Positions 8,924 to 17,637 of a stretch of 64,000 nt of DNA are shown in pieces. The DNA is from Silvanigrella paludirubra (GTDB lineage Bacteria > Bdellovibrionota_B > Oligoflexia > Silvanigrellales > Silvanigrellaceae), in contig NZ_WFLM01000005.1 of assembly GCF_009208775.1 (NCBI RefSeq), positions 313,168 through 377,167 on the forward strand. The letters run 5' to 3'. Numbering within the stretch: position 1 is the first letter of the stretch; every line of letters starts with the position of its first letter. Made by a program: the position numbers and the translations under genes. Under the pieces are notes generated by a model. It was not told where the DNA came from and did no database searches. It saw nothing but the letters and a program-made list of their open reading frames with translations.

Positions 8924-10075
8924 TTATTTTCTGTTTTTGATATCTACATATTTTTCATCTGCAGGTCCAATATATTTTGCTGCTGGACGATAAATACGGT
9001 TATCACGCCACATTTCTATAATATGAGAAGACCATCCTGCCACACGGGATACAGCGAAGATTGGCGTAAAATCAATAGATTCAATTCCCATTAAACGGTA
9101 AAGAGCTCCTGACCAAAAGTCCACATTTGGCCAAATATAGTCTTTAGAAGTTTTGCTTAATTCTTCAATCATCGTGTCATGAACGATACGAAGTGTTTCG
9201 TAAGTATCTTTTTCTTTTTTAGTAGCAACAAGTTTTTCAAGCATACCACGTAAAACTTTTGCTCTTGGGTCCATTGTTCTATAAACACGGTGACCAAATC
9301 CCATTACTTTTGCTTTTGTTGCAAGCGCATTCGCAACCCATGCTTTTGCATTTTGAGGAGCCCCAATGGAGTCTGCCATTTCAAGAACTTTTTCATTCGC
9401 ACCACCATGAAGTGGTCCTGAAAGAGCTCCAATTGCAGCAGAAATAGAAAGTGATAATTTTGCTTCTGTAGAAGCAACAACTCTTGCTGCAAAAGTAGAT
9501 GCATTAAAGTCATGATCCAAATGAAGAATAAGAGCTACGTCAAACATGCGAGCTTCATCTTTATTAGGAATTTCACCATTTAGCATATAAAGAAAATTTT
9601 CTGCATGAGATAAATCTGTATTTGGTGCTACTGGTTCAAGCCCACGGCGCTCTCTTGAAATGCGCGCAACCGCTGTTGCAAGTTGGCTAATAATTTTAGT
9701 AGCACTATGAATATTCATTTCTTCATTTTTTAAGTTAACAGGATGCTCTTCAAAACCAATTGCAGAAATAGCAGCTTGAAGGATTGCCATTGGATGTGCC
9801 GAACGTGGGGCAGCAGAAATCACAGCTTCAACTGCTTTTGGTAAAACGCGACTTGCTTTCATTTCTGTTGTGAATTTATTTAATTCGTTTTGATTTGGCA
9901 TTTTTCCATATAATGAGAAAAAAGCGCATTCTTCATATGTAGATTTTTCCGCAAGTTCTTCAATTGAAATACCGCGATAAATTAATCTACCTACTTCGCC
10001 TTGTACTTGGCTTACAGATGTTGCATCAGCAACCACACCAGCTAAACCTTTAGAAAACCCATGTTCTTCTGACAT
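8924..10075 (-). CDS. gltA: Citrate synthase family enzyme
   Basis: This 383-residue enzyme condenses oxaloacetate with acetyl-CoA (or propionyl-CoA if it is a methylcitrate synthase). The catalytic triad is visible: His in GPLHGGANEKVLEM, His in GFGHRVYRTMDPR and Asp in PNVDFWSG. The length matches the short dimeric type shared by many citrate and 2-methylcitrate synthases rather than the 430-residue E. coli GltA. No prpB, prpD or acnD neighbours are present, so the TCA-cycle role is the better guess. The start ATG has a strong GAGGAGG seven bases upstream. A terminator follows the gene. Codon use is less AT-biased than in the neighbours, which fits high expression. Confidence 0.9.
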   Translation of the reverse strand: MSEEHGFSKGLAGVVADATSVSQVQGEVGRLIYRGISIEELAEKSTYEECAFFSLYGKMPNQNELNKFTTEMKASRVLPKAVEAVISAAPRSAHPMAILQAAISAIGFEEHPVNLKNEEMNIHSATKIISQLATAVARISRERRGLEPVAPNTDLSHAENFLYMLNGEIPNKDEARMFDVALILHLDHDFNASTFAARVVASTEAKLSLSISAAIGALSGPLHGGANEKVLEMADSIGAPQNAKAWVANALATKAKVMGFGHRVYRTMDPRAKVLRGMLEKLVATKKEKDTYETLRIVHDTMIEELSKTSKDYIWPNVDFWSGALYRLMGIESIDFTPIFAVSRVAGWSSHIIEMWRDNRIYRPAAKYIGPADEKYVDIKNRK

Positions 10076-10226
10076 ATAAATGCCTCCTCAAACAATTAAA
10101 ATCATTAAATTAATATATTTTATCCAATCACGAATACGAAACTCTAAGAAAGATTGAGATTGCGTATTTAGACCTCTATACTCCTGTAACCCCTCAGTGA
10201 CAACTATCGGACGAAGGGCGTTTCTC

Positions 10227-11210
10227 TTAAGTTTTTTTAGCATAATTAAAAAACTTTGAGCTTTCATTAACTAATTCGCGGTAATTTAAAGGTTTTCCAT
10301 CTTTTAAAAGCCATTTTTCAAAATGAAGTAAACAGTCTTTAAACTGCTCATCCGATAAAACACCTCTAAATTTTTGAATTGATAAAAAAACACCATAAGA
10401 AATCAATACATCTATAGCACAATATTCTTCAATTTTAGAAGATGAATGATTACAATAATACTCTTCTGCAACCAAAGAACCATCCATTCCTGACATTTTC
10501 CCGCCTAACCCCATTGCGCGCGCAATTATATCTAGGCCAACTCTTGCATTTTTATTGTCATAATTCGAAATAAAATTCATGAGATCAAAAACTTTATCTG
10601 ATGCATATTTATATCTATATGAATCGTTACCTAAATTTTTAACATAATCCTCAATTGGACAGGTTATAAAATGTATTAAACTACGCTGTTCAATAACCAT
10701 TAAATCAAAATTTGATATATTATAACCACAAAAAGTAACAGGGAGTTTTTTTAGTTTATTTTTCTGATAATCGCTCATGTAACGATTTCCCATGGTATGA
10801 TCATACCAATGTTTATGAAAATCTTGATACTTAATTGAAAATTGCCAAAAATCTTCAATTATTTTCTTTTCATGTTCTAAAAATTCTTCGTATGAATTTA
10901 CTCTAGGAATTGTTCTTTTAAACCCATCCATAATGTAATAAGTCTCAGGATCTATATATAAGGCACAAATAGATAAAATTGAATGATATAAAGTTTTTGG
11001 GAAATCTATTTTTGTTTGTTTTTTAAAAGCGTCATAAATTGAAAAATCATTCCAATGAATTTTCTCATTGAATGTAATATCAAGTTTTAATTCTTCTTTA
11101 TAATTCATATATAAAAGAGGAATATCTGGAACTGTCTCAATATCAAATATTAAAAAAGGCGCTTGAGGCCTTTCCGTTTTTAGCACAGTCTGTGAGGTAT
11201 TTATAGACAT
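10227..11210 (-). CDS. Predicted 3'-5' exonuclease, PolB-exonuclease-like (DEDDy)
   Basis: This 327-residue protein belongs to the family annotated as predicted 3'-5' exonuclease related to the PolB exonuclease domain (PF10108). Exo I is FDIETVP near the N-terminus, Exo II is CGYNISNFDLMV in mid-protein, and Exo III is YCAIDVLISY, giving the D-x-E, D and Y-x3-D metal ligands of DEDDy nucleases. The block GLDIIARAMGLGGK is also typical. The ATG at 11210 is preferred over the TTG two codons earlier because AAAGGA lies eight bases before it. Its likely substrate is DNA or RNA 3' ends; the cellular role of the family is poorly defined. A perfect 20-bp palindrome lies about 50 bases upstream. Confidence 0.85.
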   Translation of the reverse strand: MSINTSQTVLKTERPQAPFLIFDIETVPDIPLLYMNYKEELKLDITFNEKIHWNDFSIYDAFKKQTKIDFPKTLYHSILSICALYIDPETYYIMDGFKRTIPRVNSYEEFLEHEKKIIEDFWQFSIKYQDFHKHWYDHTMGNRYMSDYQKNKLKKLPVTFCGYNISNFDLMVIEQRSLIHFITCPIEDYVKNLGNDSYRYKYASDKVFDLMNFISNYDNKNARVGLDIIARAMGLGGKMSGMDGSLVAEEYYCNHSSSKIEEYCAIDVLISYGVFLSIQKFRGVLSDEQFKDCLLHFEKWLLKDGKPLNYRELVNESSKFFNYAKKT

Positions 11211-11216
11211 TTTCAA

Positions 11217-11689
11217 AATCCTTTAATATCATTAGATAATTTTATTCAAGAATACTTTGTATTTCTTTAAAGAAATACTTTTGTGAATTTACTATATTTT
11301 TTTATAAATTAAAAACTTATAATTTTTTCAATTAAAATTGGAAATCTATAAAAATTTATTTTAAGAATTTTTATCTTAAAACAAATAAATTAAAATGAAA
11401 ATAAAAAAATTATCTTACATCAAGCATTAAACATTAAAAAAAAGAGCAATTAAAATTCATAATATTTTTATTGCTTACCAATAATAAATGTAATTTGATA
11501 TTATAAAATAAATAAAAAATCATTTATAAAATTAAATTAGATTTAAAAAAAAACTTGCCAGATAGTTAAAACCAATTTAAATATGAATACTGGTGTTATT
11601 AATAAAAATTACATGAGGACTCCCTATCCAATTATATTGTTAAAATTGAAAACACATAAAATAAAAAACTTTCAGGAGTAAAAGCTATA
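11217..11689. other. AT-rich divergent intergenic region
   Basis: There is no gene in these 473 bases between two divergent genes. The region holds a perfect palindrome at 11259-11278 near the exonuclease start and an imperfect hairpin around 11444-11474. The rest is A/T runs. TTCAGGAG before 11690 is the ribosome site of the plus-strand gene. Confidence 0.6.
11259..11278. promoter_or_regulatory. Perfect 20-bp palindrome, operator-like
   Basis: Positions 11259-11278 read the same on both strands (10-bp arms, GTATTTCTTT and its complement, no spacer). It is flanked by AATACTTT on the left and ACTTTTG on the right. It lies 49 bases upstream of the exonuclease start, where a repressor site would be expected. 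Confidence 0.4.
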
Positions 11690-13096
11690 ATGTTAAATAA
11701 TATTGATAAAGGAATGTATCTTAGATTTTGTACTGGTGTCTCAAAATTAGATTTTTACCCCTTCGCTGAAATTAAAAATTGGAAAAACTTAGGCTACTGG
11801 CTACTTGTATTAAAACCATATATAGATAAAGAAAATAGTGCCGACGGTATTTTAGAAAATTATACTTTTTCTGAGGCTGAAAATTCTTTAGAAGCTACTG
11901 TTTCCTTAAAAGCTACTTGGCAAGATGGTACTCCTGTTAGCAGTTTTGAAGCCGCAATGGGAATTGCAAAAGGTTTTACTCACAGAGAGCATTCAACCTC
12001 TATTCGAGTCATAGGAACAGAAGATATCAACAATATAGGTTGGGAAAAAAAATCTTATAAAGGAATAGAAATTATATCACCAATTAAATTCAAATTATTT
12101 TTTGAAGGAAAAATAGATAATATAAAAGGCGTTTTAGAAGATGCTCTTTCCTTTAAAACACTAAGAAATATAATTTGGCCTGTAAGGTTAAATTCATTTA
12201 CAAATCCAGAATATAATTCTGGGTATTTTGATATTGTAAGTAAATATCCAATTCGATTCGAAAATGGAAAATATTTTTTAAATGTATTAGGGAATCAAGT
12301 TGAATTATCTACATTAAATTCAAAAAATGGATACGACTTTTATTTTAATACCTCAGATTACAATCAATTTAAAAATCAAAATGAAGCTGATCTCGACTTT
12401 ATTGTAAATAAAAAACAAAATATGCATACATTTATTGGTATATATAATTCAAATAGCAAATTATTCAATACAAAAAAATCTCGTTTACAATTATCAAGTA
12501 TCTTAAGAAATATCGCAAGCTCATTAAGTAAAGATGAAAACTACCACGTGCCTAAAGGACATTTTGATACTTCAGAACCTGGAAACCAAGCAAATGTAAA
12601 TTGGCCTATTCAATTAGACTTTTTTCCAGAAGATATTAGAGATATTAAAATAGCGATTCCTTATTTAACTGCTAAAAATAAAGTTTTGCAAAAATTTGAA
12701 GAACTTTCAAATAAGAACGGAATATCCATTGAATGGATAGATATGTCAGAGGATTATAATAAATCACTTGATGCTGATCTTCAAATTTTTATAGCACGAA
12801 TACAAAATAACAGACAAATTTGGTTGCAAAATATATTAAATTCAAATTCTGTTATTTTTAATTTAGAAAAATTTCCAAAAACAATACTGACTCTTAAAGA
12901 AATAAATATTAAATCGGCTTCTACAATTCCAATAAAACAGGACTTATTAGAAAATTTTGAAAACTCAGCTTTCGAAGAAGTCTCAATCATCCCTATTTTT
13001 AGATATTATTTACATTCTTATTCAAGAAAAAATTTACCAATTGTATTAAATATCTCGGAAAATAAGGAGTTTTATTTTTCATTAAATAAAAACTAA
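11690..13096 (+). CDS. Solute-binding-protein-like (SBP_bac_5-type), no signal peptide
   Basis: The 468-residue product resembles family 5 peptide-binding proteins. ATWQDGTPVSSFEAAMGIAKGF matches the KFSDGTPVTAEDVxxxxxR block, and the later layout, with INIKSASTIPIKQDLLENF at the end, suits a two-lobed binding fold. It lacks any N-terminal signal or lipobox: the start MLNNIDKGMY is polar. It is therefore either cytoplasmic, like the SgrR-type sensors, or exported by another route. No helix-turn-helix is evident. CAGGAG lies ten bases before the ATG. A strong terminator follows. Family assignment is by pattern only and moderately sure. Confidence 0.6.
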   Translation: MLNNIDKGMYLRFCTGVSKLDFYPFAEIKNWKNLGYWLLVLKPYIDKENSADGILENYTFSEAENSLEATVSLKATWQDGTPVSSFEAAMGIAKGFTHREHSTSIRVIGTEDINNIGWEKKSYKGIEIISPIKFKLFFEGKIDNIKGVLEDALSFKTLRNIIWPVRLNSFTNPEYNSGYFDIVSKYPIRFENGKYFLNVLGNQVELSTLNSKNGYDFYFNTSDYNQFKNQNEADLDFIVNKKQNMHTFIGIYNSNSKLFNTKKSRLQLSSILRNIASSLSKDENYHVPKGHFDTSEPGNQANVNWPIQLDFFPEDIRDIKIAIPYLTAKNKVLQKFEELSNKNGISIEWIDMSEDYNKSLDADLQIFIARIQNNRQIWLQNILNSNSVIFNLEKFPKTILTLKEINIKSASTIPIKQDLLENFENSAFEEVSIIPIFRYYLHSYSRKNLPIVLNISENKEFYFSLNKN

Positions 13097-13139
13097 AATT
13101 ATACTTTAGAATTTTTTTGATATATATAGAAAAAATAGG

Positions 13140-13180
13140 TTCATATTGAATTTAAAATTCAATGTGAATTTATTTTTTTT
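13140..13180 (+). terminator. Intrinsic terminator between the binding-protein gene and pncB
   Basis: A near-perfect stem (13140-13153 with 13155-13168, one G-U pair; a practical loop is TTAAAA) is followed by TTTATTTTTTTT. It ends about 20 bases before the pncB ATG, leaving no space for a separate promoter, so it may also attenuate pncB. Confidence 0.8.
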
Positions 13181-13200
13181 AAAAAATAAAGGTGATTTTA

Positions 13201-14688
13201 ATGACTTCATTCTATAAATCGATTTACAAAAGCTCATTGACCTTATTAACAGATTTCTATCAATTAACAATGGCCTATGGATATTGGAAAAGTGGGGTAT
13301 CAGAAAAAAAGAGCGTCTTTCATCTTTATTTTAGAAAGAATCCTTTTAAAAGCGGATATTCTATAGCTTCAGGACTTGAGTTAGTAATTAATTATATAAA
13401 TCAATTTCAATTTAAAAATGAAGACATTGAATATTTAAAAAATTTAAAAGGGAACGATGAAAAAAATATATTTGAACCAGAATTTTTAGATTATTTAAAA
13501 CATTTAAAGTTTAGTTGTGACATTGACGCTGTTGAAGAAGGTACTGTTTTATTTCCGAATGAACCTATTCTTAGAATTTCAGGGCCTTTAATACAATGTC
13601 AATTACTAGAAACTCCATTATTAAATATAATTAATTTTCATACATTAATCACAACAAAAGCGGCTCGCATTGTTTCTGTAGCAAATAATATACCTGTTCT
13701 TGAATTTGGCATTAGAAGAGCGCAAGGAATTGATGGAGGATTGAGTGCTAGTAGAGCTGCTTATATTGGAGGTTGTTCAGGAACTTCAAATACATTAGCA
13801 GGAAAAATTTTTGATATTCCCGTTAAAGGAACACATTCGCATAGCTGGGTGATGGCATTTGAAAACGAGTTAGATTCATTTTATGCGCTTGCAAAAGTAA
13901 TGCCTAATAATGTTGTGTTTTTAGTTGACACTTATGACACTTTAAATGGCGTAAAAAAAGCAATTGAAGTAGGAAATTGGCTAAAGAAACAAAATAAAAA
14001 ACTAATAGGTATTCGTCTTGATTCTGGAGACTTAGCTTATCTTAGTATAGAAGCAAGAAAATTATTAGATCAATCAGGCTTTAAAGATACAATTATTATT
14101 GCTAGTAATGATTTAAATGAACACATTATTTCTAGCTTAAATGATCAAGGTGCTGCTATAACATCGTGGGGTGTAGGAACTCAATTAGTTACAGCTTTTG
14201 ATGAACCCGCTTTGGGGGCTGTTTATAAATTAGCTGCTATTCAAAATATAGATGGGACTTGGAAACATTCTATTAAAATTTCAGAACAGTCTATTAAAAT
14301 ATCTACTCCAGGAATTTTACAAGTAAGACGTTTTTACAAAAATAATTATTTTTTTGCAGATATGATTTTTGATACATTAACAGAAAAAAATGAAATAGAG
14401 CCTATTATTATTGATCCAGAAGACATAAATCGTTTTTACAAAATTCCTAAAGAATGTGAATTTGAAGATCTTTTAAAACCAATTTATAAAAATGGAGTAC
14501 AAGTTTATCAATCCCCAAAGTTAATTGAAACCCGTGAAAAATGTTTGAAAATGATTGATAAGTTGCACAGCAGTATTAAAAGATTATTAAACCCACATCA
14601 CTATCCAGCAGGATTAGAAAAAAATCTTTTTGATTTAAAAACAAGCTTAATTCATAAAATGAAAGATAAAAATAATTCGTTTTCATAA
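13201..14688 (+). CDS. pncB: Nicotinate phosphoribosyltransferase
   Basis: This 495-residue enzyme joins nicotinate and PRPP to give nicotinate mononucleotide, the Preiss-Handler NAD salvage step. The start LLTDFYQLTMAYGYW is the family hallmark. EFGIRRAQGIDGGLSASRAAYIGG contains the RRAQ block, GTHSHSWVMAF holds the conserved His, and IRLDSGDLAYLS and SWGVGTQLVTAFDEPALGAVYKLA are phosphoribosyl-binding blocks. The ATG at 13201 has AAAGGTGAT upstream; an in-frame GTG at 13192 lies inside that ribosome site. A terminator-like hairpin ends 20 bases before the start. The next gene is convergent. Confidence 0.95.
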   Translation: MTSFYKSIYKSSLTLLTDFYQLTMAYGYWKSGVSEKKSVFHLYFRKNPFKSGYSIASGLELVINYINQFQFKNEDIEYLKNLKGNDEKNIFEPEFLDYLKHLKFSCDIDAVEEGTVLFPNEPILRISGPLIQCQLLETPLLNIINFHTLITTKAARIVSVANNIPVLEFGIRRAQGIDGGLSASRAAYIGGCSGTSNTLAGKIFDIPVKGTHSHSWVMAFENELDSFYALAKVMPNNVVFLVDTYDTLNGVKKAIEVGNWLKKQNKKLIGIRLDSGDLAYLSIEARKLLDQSGFKDTIIIASNDLNEHIISSLNDQGAAITSWGVGTQLVTAFDEPALGAVYKLAAIQNIDGTWKHSIKISEQSIKISTPGILQVRRFYKNNYFFADMIFDTLTEKNEIEPIIIDPEDINRFYKIPKECEFEDLLKPIYKNGVQVYQSPKLIETREKCLKMIDKLHSSIKRLLNPHHYPAGLEKNLFDLKTSLIHKMKDKNNSFS

Positions 14689-14702
14689 TAAAATAGCATT
14701 TT

Positions 14703-16565
14703 TTAATTTTGCAGTTCTCTAATTTTTTCTAAAGATTCTCTTGTTCCAAATATAAACAATTCATCGTCAACATTAAACATAAAAGTAGATATAGGGTTTT
14801 TAATTCTATTATTTTTTCTATTAACAGCTAGTACAATACAATTATAATTTACCCTAATTCCTAAATGCAAAATTGTTTTATCAATAAATGGGTGATCCGC
14901 ATTTAACTTGATACCTGCTAATGTACATTGATCTAAAGATGCAAATAGTTCATCTTGTCGTTCTTCATTACAAAAGTTTTGAAGATCATAAATTGATTTT
15001 TCATTTCCATATACTAATAAGGTATCATTAGGCAATATTGATTCATTAGCTTTAGGCGAAATTATTGTTCTTGCCTCTCTAGCAATTGCAACAACATTTA
15101 CTGTAAATTTCTCTCTTAATTTTAAATCTATTAAATTTTTTCCGACTATAATAGAATTTGAAGAAATACTCACAGGCACCAAATATTCGTCCCACGGAGC
15201 TAATCTATCTAAAGTAGCTGTAACATTTTTAGAAGTCATTAACATATAATTTTTTTTCAAACGGTTTTTTGTATTATTAATTAAAAAATTTATCCCTTTA
15301 AATAAAGAATATTTTTCATAAAATGGAAGCATTTTATTTTCTAAAGAGAATTCAATCACAGATTGCGAATAAGATTCTATTAATTTATAAGTTGAATTAG
15401 GTAAAATGAATTCAGCTTTATCTGCTAATAATAAAGTACTCTTAACAATAAAAGGGGTGATTAATATCGTTATAATTGCAGTTGCTACAATAGCAGAAAA
15501 ATTTTGATTATCTATAGCACCTAGACTTACTCCAACCTGAGCAATAACAAATGAAAGCTCACCGATTTGAACCATAAATCCACTAATACGAATTGAATCT
15601 TTAACACCTCTACCAGCAAATAGATTAAAAAATAAATTTATAGTAAATTTTCCAACAACAATTGTACAAACTGCAGCTAAAATAAACTGCCATTTATCAA
15701 TTATAATTTTCGGAGAAAATAGAAATCCTATAGATACAAAAAAAACAAGTGCAAAAATATTTTTTACGGGTTCGATAATAGACTCTATTTTTCTAATTTC
15801 TCTACATTCAGATAATATAGAGCCCATAATAAAGGCTCCTAGCGCAGAAGAAAAATTCCATGAGGCAGAAAGAAAAGCAAGACCTAATGCTAAACCTATA
15901 CTTAAAATAACTAATAATTCTTCTTTTCCTGCTAGAAAAGCGGAATGAATGATTCTTGGTAATAATAAAGTACCTAATAACCACCAAAGTAAAATACTGC
16001 ATAGAAAAATAGGTAACAGTTCATATAATTTAATTTCACTTCCCGTTACAGAAGTTGAAAGCCAAATAATCATAAAAATAGCTACGGAATCTTCAACCAA
16101 CAAAACAGCCATTAATTTATCTGCAAAACGAGCACTTGTTAATTGCTTATCTTCAAGTATTTTAATAATAACGGCGGTTGAAGCAGTCGATAAAACGGCG
16201 CCAATAAAAAGAGTTTCCGTTCCTGTAAGCCCTAGCGCACGACAAACTTGCGTACCTACAAACCACATGAGCAATGCTTGAAGTACACCTATTATAATTG
16301 GTGATGATCCTAATGATTTTATTTTACGGACACCAAAGTGAAGCCCCATTGAAAACATCAATAGCAAAACACCTATCTCTGCAAGAGTACTGGCAGAATC
16401 TTTACTAACAACATATGGTGTATAAGATATTGGCAACGAAAGGAGGACTCCACCAAAAATATACCCAAGAAGAAGAGGAAGCTTAAGGAATTTTTTAAAA
16501 ATCCAGCCAAATGCACCTCCTGTAAGGAGAATGGCAGAAAGATCTTGGATAAAAATATTATGCAT
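14703..16565 (-). CDS. CPA2-type cation:proton antiporter with C-terminal RCK-C domains
   Basis: This is a membrane protein of 620 residues. The N-terminal part (about 1-385) has 12 or so helices of the Na+/H+ exchanger fold, with LGYIFGGVLLS early, LLVEDSVAIFMIIWL in the ion path and GAFIMGSILSE. The C-terminal third is soluble and holds two TrkA-C/RCK-C-like segments, around residues 460-530 and 545-620. The full NAD-binding RCK-N domain of KefB/KefC is missing. Likely activity is K+ or Na+ efflux in exchange for protons. The ATG at 16565 is preferred over the upstream GTG because GGAG lies nine bases before it. The gene is alone and divergent from the next. Confidence 0.88.
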   Translation of the reverse strand: MHNIFIQDLSAILLTGGAFGWIFKKFLKLPLLLGYIFGGVLLSLPISYTPYVVSKDSASTLAEIGVLLLMFSMGLHFGVRKIKSLGSSPIIIGVLQALLMWFVGTQVCRALGLTGTETLFIGAVLSTASTAVIIKILEDKQLTSARFADKLMAVLLVEDSVAIFMIIWLSTSVTGSEIKLYELLPIFLCSILLWWLLGTLLLPRIIHSAFLAGKEELLVILSIGLALGLAFLSASWNFSSALGAFIMGSILSECREIRKIESIIEPVKNIFALVFFVSIGFLFSPKIIIDKWQFILAAVCTIVVGKFTINLFFNLFAGRGVKDSIRISGFMVQIGELSFVIAQVGVSLGAIDNQNFSAIVATAIITILITPFIVKSTLLLADKAEFILPNSTYKLIESYSQSVIEFSLENKMLPFYEKYSLFKGINFLINNTKNRLKKNYMLMTSKNVTATLDRLAPWDEYLVPVSISSNSIIVGKNLIDLKLREKFTVNVVAIAREARTIISPKANESILPNDTLLVYGNEKSIYDLQNFCNEERQDELFASLDQCTLAGIKLNADHPFIDKTILHLGIRVNYNCIVLAVNRKNNRIKNPISTFMFNVDDELFIFGTRESLEKIRELQN

Positions 16566-16667
16566 TAATATCAACTCCACATAAATTTGAAGATCACCTT
16601 AAGATAACTCAAAATTTTGTTTTTTAACAAGGATTCTCTTTAAGCAATTTTTTCACTAGGAGTTTTT

Positions 16668-17627
16668 ATGAAAAGCTTAAACATTTTTATGCAAGAACTT
16701 TTAGATTATGCAGGCTTATACCCACCTACAAATTTAACTTTACAAGAATCTTTAAATAATTTCTCCAATTACTACTTTCACAAACAGAAAGACTGGTTAG
16801 GAAATTTTATTTTACCTGTAAATAAAATTGACGAAACTATTTTAATTTTAACAGAACAAAATACCTTTCAAAAATTAAATAATAAAGCTTGCTTTTCAAT
16901 CATAATTTCAAATTGTGAAAATATTTCTGATTATTCAAACATTTTAGAAAATGATATTTTACTTATTAAAAAATTAATTCGTCAATTTGAAAACAAAATT
17001 ATTGTTAACTCAATTGAATTTTTTCCACCAAAAGAAATATTTAAATCAAATAATTCCAATAAAATAATTGATATTTTAAATGTATTATTAGATAAATTTT
17101 CCAGTATTGAAAGCATAAATCAGTTATTTTGTGAAATTCCATTTATAGATAATATGGATCAATATATCGAAAAAATATCAAATTTTAATAATAATTACTC
17201 AAACAAATTTGCTGTTAAATTAAGAACAGGTGGTGTTACACCTGCTCAAATACCTCCTGCTAGTCAAATCGCAAAAGCGATAAGAATATGTGCAGAACAT
17301 AAAGTTCCCGTGAAGGCAACTGCAGGATTGCATGTACCCGTTCCTAACGATAATCGCCATGTAGGAGCAAGGTTACATGGATTTTTAAATATATTTTCTT
17401 GTTTTCTTCTTTGTTATGAGAATTTAATGAGTATTGAAAATATGGAAAAAATAATTTTAGAGTACTCATATTCAAATTTTAAATTTACAGAAAATGGCTT
17501 TCGCATTGAAGATCATTTTATTTCAAATGAAAAAATGACGGAATTACGAAAATCATTTATAAAAAGCTTTGGTACTTGCAGCTTTATAGAACCAATTGAT
17601 CATTTAATAGAAAATCATATTCTTTAA
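16668..17627 (+). CDS. Conserved unknown protein coupled to fumarylacetoacetase
   Basis: This 319-residue cytosolic protein has no signal or membrane segment. It starts with LDYAGLYPPTNLTLQESL and has a conserved C-terminal block, KLRTGGVTPAQIPPASQIA followed by VPVKATAGLHVPVPN. I recall proteins with DYAGLFPPA starts and KATAGLH blocks as a widespread uncharacterised family in bacteria; no activity is known to me. The fahA ATG lies 11 bases after its stop, so the two are one operon. That makes a role linked to tyrosine or homogentisate breakdown reasonable but unproven. The ribosome site is CTAGGAG. It faces away from the antiporter gene. Confidence 0.8.
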   Translation: MKSLNIFMQELLDYAGLYPPTNLTLQESLNNFSNYYFHKQKDWLGNFILPVNKIDETILILTEQNTFQKLNNKACFSIIISNCENISDYSNILENDILLIKKLIRQFENKIIVNSIEFFPPKEIFKSNNSNKIIDILNVLLDKFSSIESINQLFCEIPFIDNMDQYIEKISNFNNNYSNKFAVKLRTGGVTPAQIPPASQIAKAIRICAEHKVPVKATAGLHVPVPNDNRHVGARLHGFLNIFSCFLLCYENLMSIENMEKIILEYSYSNFKFTENGFRIEDHFISNEKMTELRKSFIKSFGTCSFIEPIDHLIENHIL

Positions 17628-17637
17628 AGGAATCCTT

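Noticed and set aside
15949-16281. 110-codon plus-strand frame inside the antiporter gene
   Set aside because: Shadow of a well-supported minus-strand membrane protein gene; no ribosome site and no recognisable protein.
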